DNA of 64,000 nucleotides from Parapedobacter sp964498395. GTDB lineage: Bacteria > Bacteroidota > Bacteroidia > Sphingobacteriales > Sphingobacteriaceae. The notes under the pieces were generated by a model. It had not been told where the DNA came from, did no database searches, and worked only from the letters and a program-made list of their open reading frames with translations. This document shows positions 59,542 through 64,000 of the stretch, in pieces. The stretch spans positions 31,985 through 95,984 of the forward strand of contig CAZCHE010000011.1 in assembly GCA_964498395.1 (NCBI GenBank). Reading direction: 5' to 3'. Within the stretch, counting starts at the first letter, position 1; every line of letters starts with the position of its first letter. Made by a program: the position numbers and the translations under genes.

Positions 59542-60871
59542 GATTGGGTGGTTTTAGTTCGTCGATGGTGCTGGTGATATTTCCGGAGGCTAAAAAAGTC
59601 TCGATGACGTCTCCTCGGTGAAGACCTATTGTGTCCTTCAAAGCCCGCCCATTGACGCGGGTAATGCTGTATCCCCGATTAAGTACCTGTTGGGGATCTA
59701 ATAGTTGCACGGCTTTTTCTAGGGCAGCCAAATTCAGCCGATTGTTTTTGAGCGTGGTTGACGACGTGGTTTTCAATAACTGTTGCGGGTATTGCAACGC
59801 GTGACGTTGATGTCTTGCGTGTGTGGAAGCCACCAATGCTAATTTCAGCGTCGTGTGCTCCAATGACCGTTGTTGATGGTTGATGAGATGCATGCTGTTC
59901 AGCCGAAAATAGCGAGCGCACTCATTGAGGTTTTTCTTCTGTACCGTCAGTAGCTGGGGTATATGTCTGGTGATCACATCCTGGGCGTGGGCGACTGGTA
60001 TGGCAAATTGATGAAAACGCTGGATAAGGAAATCTGCCAACTCACTCGGCGTGATGGCATTTCGATAGGCCACCATTTCGCTGACGGTCTCATTGGTCGA
60101 ATGGCCGATGCCGGTGATCACCGGAAGTGGAAATGTCGCGATAGCCGAAGCCAGCAGGTAATTATTATAGCTCGATAACCCGACATCGCCACCCCCTCCG
60201 CGGACAATGGCCACTACATCATGGTCTGCTATCTGCTTCGCGATATTTGCCAATTGGCCGATGATGGACGGAATGGATTTGTCTCCTTGTAGCAAAGCGG
60301 GGAAAAGCGTTTGTTCCAAACGGTACCCCCATGGGTTGCCATTGATGATTTTTTGGAAGTCGGCATACCCCTTGCTGGTTTCAACGGATATGATCGCCAG
60401 CCGCTTGGGTACGAGCGGGAATGCGAGTTGCTTATTTGCGTCAAAAATGCCCTCCTGTTTAAGGCGATTGATGCTTTCCAGTTTTTCCCGTTCAAGTTCG
60501 CCTAGTGAATAGGCGGGATCAATATCCAGGATGCGCAAGCTCAACCCATACAGGGGGTCATAAGAAATGGTCGCTTGGAACAAAATCGAAATGCCATTTT
60601 TCAGCGGCTCGCGGGCGATTTCCAGAAATCGCTGGTTGATCCGTTGGTAGTCGCCTTTCCAAAGTACGGAGCGCATCTCGGCAATGACCTTACCGTCTTT
60701 CTTCTCCACCAATTCGGGGTAGCAATGGCCCGAATGCGTGTAGTGATTGAGTTTGTTCATCTCTGCCTTGACCCAATACACATTGCCGTAACGCTCGGCA
60801 ATGGTCTTTTGGATGCTACGGGCCACCTCCGCAAGGGAAAAAATCGTCTTATCCGGCAGTTTTTCAGGCAT
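59534..60871 (-). CDS. xseA: Exodeoxyribonuclease VII large subunit
   Basis: The protein is about 445 residues from MPEKLPDKTIFSL, chosen because it lies two codons after an ATG that would precede the promoter. An OB-fold domain (about 10-105: VYWVKAEMNKLNHYTHSGHC) precedes the catalytic region with RLAIISVETSKGYADFQKII (about 142-161), DVVAIVRGGGG (about 206-216) and TGIGHSTNETVSEMVAYRNA. It degrades single-stranded DNA together with XseB. A TATCTTTG at 60875-60882 (minus) is 4 nt from the start. Confidence 0.94.
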   Translation of the reverse strand: MPEKLPDKTIFSLAEVARSIQKTIAERYGNVYWVKAEMNKLNHYTHSGHCYPELVEKKDGKVIAEMRSVLWKGDYQRINQRFLEIAREPLKNGISILFQATISYDPLYGLSLRILDIDPAYSLGELEREKLESINRLKQEGIFDANKQLAFPLVPKRLAIISVETSKGYADFQKIINGNPWGYRLEQTLFPALLQGDKSIPSIIGQLANIAKQIADHDVVAIVRGGGGDVGLSSYNNYLLASAIATFPLPVITGIGHSTNETVSEMVAYRNAITPSELADFLIQRFHQFAIPVAHAQDVITRHIPQLLTVQKKNLNECARYFRLNSMHLINHQQRSLEHTTLKLALVASTHARHQRHALQYPQQLLKTTSSTTLKNNRLNLAALEKAVQLLDPQQVLNRGYSITRVNGRALKDTIGLHRGDVIETFLASGNITSTIDELKPPNHE

Positions 60872-60908
60872 ACCCAAAGATAGGGAAATTTTCAGGAACG
60901 CTTAGTAG

Positions 60909-61844
60909 TTATTTCTTGATGGACTGGCGTTGGAGATCAAGCAATGGCTTATAGCTGATCAAGTGCACATTTTTCCGTGCGAGCGCCGCTTTGATTGCTG
61001 CATTGTTAGTAAAGGCATCCAACTCGTCTGCCCGCGTTCTGGCGGTGCCTGTGATGGCTTGCAATTCGGGGGAGAATTCCGAGGCATGTAAGTATAGTTC
61101 AGTGACCCCCGGTTTCAGGTTATCGATGATGTTTACCCAAAACTCGGCTACCTCTTGGTAATCCTGTAGTTCCTCATAAATCAGGTAGTCCGGGAATACA
61201 AGGCCCAGTTGCGTGCATGTGGAACGGATGCCGCCTTGCCCATATTTTTCCAGCGTCGACTGCGAAGCCATGCGTAGCGGGAGGTTAAATTCCATGGCGA
61301 GCCGGGCGTACTGTTCGAAATAGGCCGGATCTAGTTGAAACGTCCCCATGTGCGAATCGATATGCGTGATGGGCAGGCCGTAGGCCAATGCCTTTTGAAT
61401 CTGTGCCTTGCCTTCCAGGTAGGCTTGCTGGGCGGTACCGTGTTGGTAGACTTCCTGCACGCTGGCCCAGAGATAACCGTTTGAATCGACTAGGGAGGAC
61501 ACTTGGTCGATCGGAGCGATAGGCCCCCACTTGTAGTTTTTCCATTCGGAGGTAAGCGTAAGGTGGACGCCAAAGCCTTTATCCGGGTTATTTTTTGCAA
61601 ACGCCACGACCTCGTTTGCCCACGGGCAATTGAACATGATTGTCGTGGAAGTGATCAGGCCATTTTGCATGCCTTTGATCGTGCCCATATTTGACGAGTG
61701 GCTCATGCCCGCATCGTCGTTGTTTATGATGAGCAAAATGGCGTCTTTGTCATAGCCCAATTTTTCAGCCAGCGTTTGACCCGATGCCATTGTAGGGCCG
61801 CCGATCATGAGCAACGTAAAACAGAGTAGGTAACGTAATTCCAT
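60909..61844 (-). CDS. ChbG/YdjC-type polysaccharide deacetylase
   Basis: The 311-residue exported protein has a signal peptide (1-22) and the YdjC/ChbG motifs IINNDDAGMSHSSNMG near 40-55, GFGVHLTLTSEWKNYKWGPI near 92-111, and THIDSHMGTFQLDP near 162-175 with the metal-binding His/Asp. It deacetylates chito-oligosaccharides or related sugars. It fits with the nearby nagA in amino-sugar use, although it is not in the same operon. Confidence 0.9.
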   Translation of the reverse strand: MELRYLLCFTLLMIGGPTMASGQTLAEKLGYDKDAILLIINNDDAGMSHSSNMGTIKGMQNGLITSTTIMFNCPWANEVVAFAKNNPDKGFGVHLTLTSEWKNYKWGPIAPIDQVSSLVDSNGYLWASVQEVYQHGTAQQAYLEGKAQIQKALAYGLPITHIDSHMGTFQLDPAYFEQYARLAMEFNLPLRMASQSTLEKYGQGGIRSTCTQLGLVFPDYLIYEELQDYQEVAEFWVNIIDNLKPGVTELYLHASEFSPELQAITGTARTRADELDAFTNNAAIKAALARKNVHLISYKPLLDLQRQSIKK

Positions 61845-61971
61845 TTTCTTAGTGTTTTGCGATCTTCAAATGTTATACATATACAAACAAATTTAACACA
61901 TCGGCCCGTTGCCAGATTGTACGATTTTATCCAATCTACAGATGATATTTTCCTGAATCAGGCAAAACCGC

Positions 61972-62034
61972 TAACTTTGTGCCAGGAAACCTACCATTGT
62001 GGCACCCAGGTAAAGCGCTACAATGGTAGGTTCC
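61972..62034 (+). promoter_or_regulatory. def promoter and 5'-terminal mRNA hairpin
   Basis: A perfect -7 box TAACTTTG lies at 61972-61979, predicting a start near 61985. The first 50 nt of that transcript form a long hairpin: gaaacctaccattgtggc (about 61985-62002) with gctacaatggtaggttcc (62016-62033), one bulge, loop about 13 nt. The def ATG at 62067 follows 33 nt later. There is no T-run. Confidence 0.6.
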
Positions 62035-62066
62035 ATGAGGCCTTAAAGCGCAAATATTATATTCGA

Positions 62067-62636
62067 ATGAAATTACCCATCATCGCCTATGGCGACCCCG
62101 TCTTGAAACGGAAAGGTGTAGCAATAGACCAAGATTACCCGAATCTAGGGGAATTAGTTGACAATATGTTCGAAACCATGTATGCCGCACATGGGGTAGG
62201 ACTTGCTGCTCCTCAGGTAGGGTTATCCATTCGTTTATTTGTCATAGATGCCAGTCCGTTTGCAGATGATGAACCCAGCCTCAAGGACTTTAAGAAGGTT
62301 TTCATCAACGCACAGATCATCGAAGAGCAAGGCGAACGGTGGTCATTTAATGAGGGATGCCTCAGCATTCCGGATATTCGGGAAGATGTGAGTCGGTATC
62401 CCGATATCCGCATCCACTACTTTGATGAAAATTGGGTCGAGCATGAAGAGGAATTCACCGGATTGGCTGCGCGGGTCATTCAGCATGAATATGACCATAT
62501 CGAAGGAAAGCTTTTTACCGAAAAGTTGAGTCCTTTACGGAAGGCGATGATCAAAAGCAAATTGGAAGCGATTTCGAGAGGACAGGTTAGTGTAGATTAT
62601 AAGATGAAGTTTCCAGCGCAAAAGAAGAAGCGGTAA
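62067..62636 (+). CDS. def: Peptide deformylase
   Basis: The protein is 189 residues from the ATG that gives the family start MKLPIIAYGDPVLKRKG; in-frame upstream Mets lie before the promoter. Motif 1 is HGVGLAAPQVGLS (about 46-58), motif 2 EGCLSIP (about 97-103), motif 3 QHEYDHIEGKLF (about 137-148). Metal ligands Cys, His and His are present. It removes formyl from nascent proteins. Its mRNA starts with a large hairpin. Confidence 0.96.
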   Translation: MKLPIIAYGDPVLKRKGVAIDQDYPNLGELVDNMFETMYAAHGVGLAAPQVGLSIRLFVIDASPFADDEPSLKDFKKVFINAQIIEEQGERWSFNEGCLSIPDIREDVSRYPDIRIHYFDENWVEHEEEFTGLAARVIQHEYDHIEGKLFTEKLSPLRKAMIKSKLEAISRGQVSVDYKMKFPAQKKKR

Positions 62637-62718
62637 CGCATAGCGCTAGCGGTTGGGGATCTCATGGATGCCGATAAAAACAAACACGGTGTCAATAAAT
62701 CTAAAATCGTAAATATGG

Positions 62719-63372
62719 CTATCCTCCCACGATGGGCAATGCCAGTTTGTATTTTACAGCCACAATCCGAATGATAACCACAGTGCTTACACTGAGGAAG
62801 GCATTCAGGTTATAGTTTATTCCAAAGCTGTTCAGTGTGACAAACAATATCGCTCCCGACAAACACGCTGTCGCGTATATTTCCCTTCTGAAAATCAAGG
62901 GTGTTTCATTCATCAAGGTATCCCGGGTGACACCGCCCATTACGGCGGAGAACATACCGAGCACCACGGCGGCAATTGCACTACTTTCGTGGTCTAAAGA
63001 TTTTTGGACACCTACCACCGTAAAGAAACCGATGCCCAATGCATCAAATAGGGAAAGTGTGCGGGCTGCTTGGTAAAGTATCTTTTTAAATAGCACGGCA
63101 ATGAGCACCCCGGTGAGGATTGCCAGTAGGTAATTGCCGTCATCTACCCATACCGGGCGGAGGTTGAGGAAAATGTCGCGGAGGCTACCGCCGCCAATGG
63201 CGGTGACAAACCCTGTAAAAGTGGCGCCAAAAATATCGATGTTATGTCGCATGGCTGCCATAGCCCCGGATATGGCAAAAACCATTGTGCCCAATAGGTC
63301 TATGTAGTAAATTAGTTCCAAGCCGTTGCCGATTTGGCAGTAAAAATAAGATAAAATAGATATGGATACCAA
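62719..63372 (-). CDS. TRIC-type cation channel/UPF0126 (YadS) membrane protein
   Basis: The 217-residue protein has seven helices and two UPF0126 repeats (TMVFAISGAMAAMRHNIDIF, FTGFVTAIGGGSLRDIFLN; DALGIGFFTVVGVQKSLDHE, GMFSAVMGGVTRDTLMNETP). It is related to prokaryotic TRIC channels and glycine/other transport proposals. A TTG at 63321 would give the canonical start MELIYYIDLLG and may be the true one. It diverges from the rRNA promoters. Confidence 0.87.
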   Translation of the reverse strand: MVSISILSYFYCQIGNGLELIYYIDLLGTMVFAISGAMAAMRHNIDIFGATFTGFVTAIGGGSLRDIFLNLRPVWVDDGNYLLAILTGVLIAVLFKKILYQAARTLSLFDALGIGFFTVVGVQKSLDHESSAIAAVVLGMFSAVMGGVTRDTLMNETPLIFRREIYATACLSGAILFVTLNSFGINYNLNAFLSVSTVVIIRIVAVKYKLALPIVGG

Positions 63373-63470
63373 TGATATTTATGTTCGCCATCTAGCTTCC
63401 GACTGTTGCTATTAAAATTTCTGCCTGATTTACAGGGGGTAGTTATGCTTTTTGAAAAATAATACGCGTG

Positions 63471-63505
63471 TTTGTTTGGATGGTGATGAAATGTTCCTAC
63501 CTTTG
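63471..63505 (+). promoter_or_regulatory. rRNA operon promoter P1
   Basis: TTTG (63475-63478, with another at 63471-63474) and TACCTTTG (63498-63505) are 19 nt apart, a perfect Bacteroidota promoter followed by CAGCCC. The transcript starts about 450 nt before the 16S 5' end. Confidence 0.8.
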
Positions 63506-63633
63506 CAGCCCGCTTCAGAGGAAGTGGTTGTTCATTGACGCAGAGGAAAAGGTTTATTTAAGATTGTTTTTGGGGTAGTGACGGTAGTTTTGATGCATAG
63601 GAAATCCAAAAGAAAAAAAAACTGAAAATAAAT

Positions 63634-63664
63634 TTTGGAAAGTTAAAAAAGGTTTCTACCTTTG
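63634..63664 (+). promoter_or_regulatory. rRNA operon promoter P2 and leader
   Basis: TTTG (63634-63637) and TACCTTTG (63657-63664) repeat the P1 architecture with identical 19-nt spacing and the same CAG after the -7 box. The remaining leader to 63955 has several stems (cggcc/ggccg near 63752-63765, gtctg/cagac near 63846-63860) that may form the processing and antitermination region. Confidence 0.8.
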
Positions 63665-63955
63665 CAGACCCAAACGGAACGGGGTTGTCGAATAGACGGT
63701 GTTCCGGCCCGGGGGGGCGCGATGCCACGGGATTTGAAAAAGCAAAATTTGAACGGCCATCGGCCGGGAAGATATAGAAGCCGAAGCGAGAGCGGAGGCG
63801 AATTGTTCTTGAAGATTCTTGATATTCATGTAGCGTAACGAGTAGTCTGCTTTTCAGACGAAAGTTAAAAAAACAGACCTAAGTCAATCAGTAACACAGA
63901 CATAATAACAAAGATTGATTCCGAGAATATCGGGTCAGATCGATTACTTCATTTT

Positions 63956-64000
<45 letters not shown>

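Noticed and set aside
41000..63400. tRNA genes in the intergenic gaps
   Set aside because: No cloverleaf with the conserved GTTCRANNC-type T-loop was seen in the gaps inspected by eye; a covariance-model scan would be needed to exclude one firmly.

Overview
The window comes from a Bacteroidota chromosome, most likely Sphingobacteriaceae (Parapedobacter/Pedobacter-like). The evidence is a SusC/SusD pair, an alternative complex III (Act) cluster joined to an aa3-type oxidase, DUF6520, DUF6266 and DUF5675 families, Bacteroidota-type promoters (TTTG, about 19-22 nt, then TAnnTTTG) with no Shine-Dalgarno sequences, and the first 45 bases of a 16S rRNA gene at the right edge. The species cannot be fixed from that much 16S.

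Layout. 1-670: an uncharacterised, strongly structured RNA-like region. 670-6750: a TlpA/DUF3738 protein, SusC and SusD in one operon for outer-membrane uptake. 6815-13808: an accessory region with a DUF6520/MauE pair, a truncated Crp regulator, an AAA_14 ATPase with two palindromes over its promoter, a full Crp/Fnr regulator, a 39-codon ORF with its own terminator, a divergent LPLAT-type acyltransferase, a LytS/LytTR pair and a small HTH protein. 14245-16606: a compact cassette of two DUF6266 paralogs, a DUF5675 protein and two very small membrane proteins, separated by tandem 8-nt repeats. 16699-23000: small stress and redox genes (NTF2-like, DoxX, SDR, AraC, quinone oxidoreductase/HxlR, flavin monooxygenase, MsrB), with two inverted-repeat elements and two gene remnants between them.

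23346-40124 is the core respiratory locus: actA-F, coxB, coxA, ctaA, ctaB, three small oxidase subunits, sco and DUF420, all on one strand and tightly packed. It encodes a quinol:electron-acceptor oxidoreductase, the terminal oxidase that takes its electrons, heme A synthesis and copper insertion.

40419-64000 is mostly conserved chromosomal content: TfoX-like protein, lipoprotein, Pr6Pr membrane protein, S9 peptidase, YifB/ComM, a WecA-like transferase, a YtxH/holin-like envelope operon, GDP-fucose synthase, TrmB, TrhO, a surface-glycan cassette (GT2, methyltransferase, pyruvyl transferase, flippase), a DeoR regulator divergent from nagA plus a DctA-family symporter, XseAB, a YdjC-type deacetylase, peptide deformylase, a TRIC/YadS-type channel, and tandem rRNA promoters leading into 16S.

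The least explained parts are the structured RNA at 182-475, the 39-codon ORF/acyltransferase/LytS-LytTR neighbourhood at 10.2-13.4 kb, and the DUF6266-DUF5675-small-membrane-protein cassette with octamer spacers at 14.2-16.6 kb. No function is proven for any of them.
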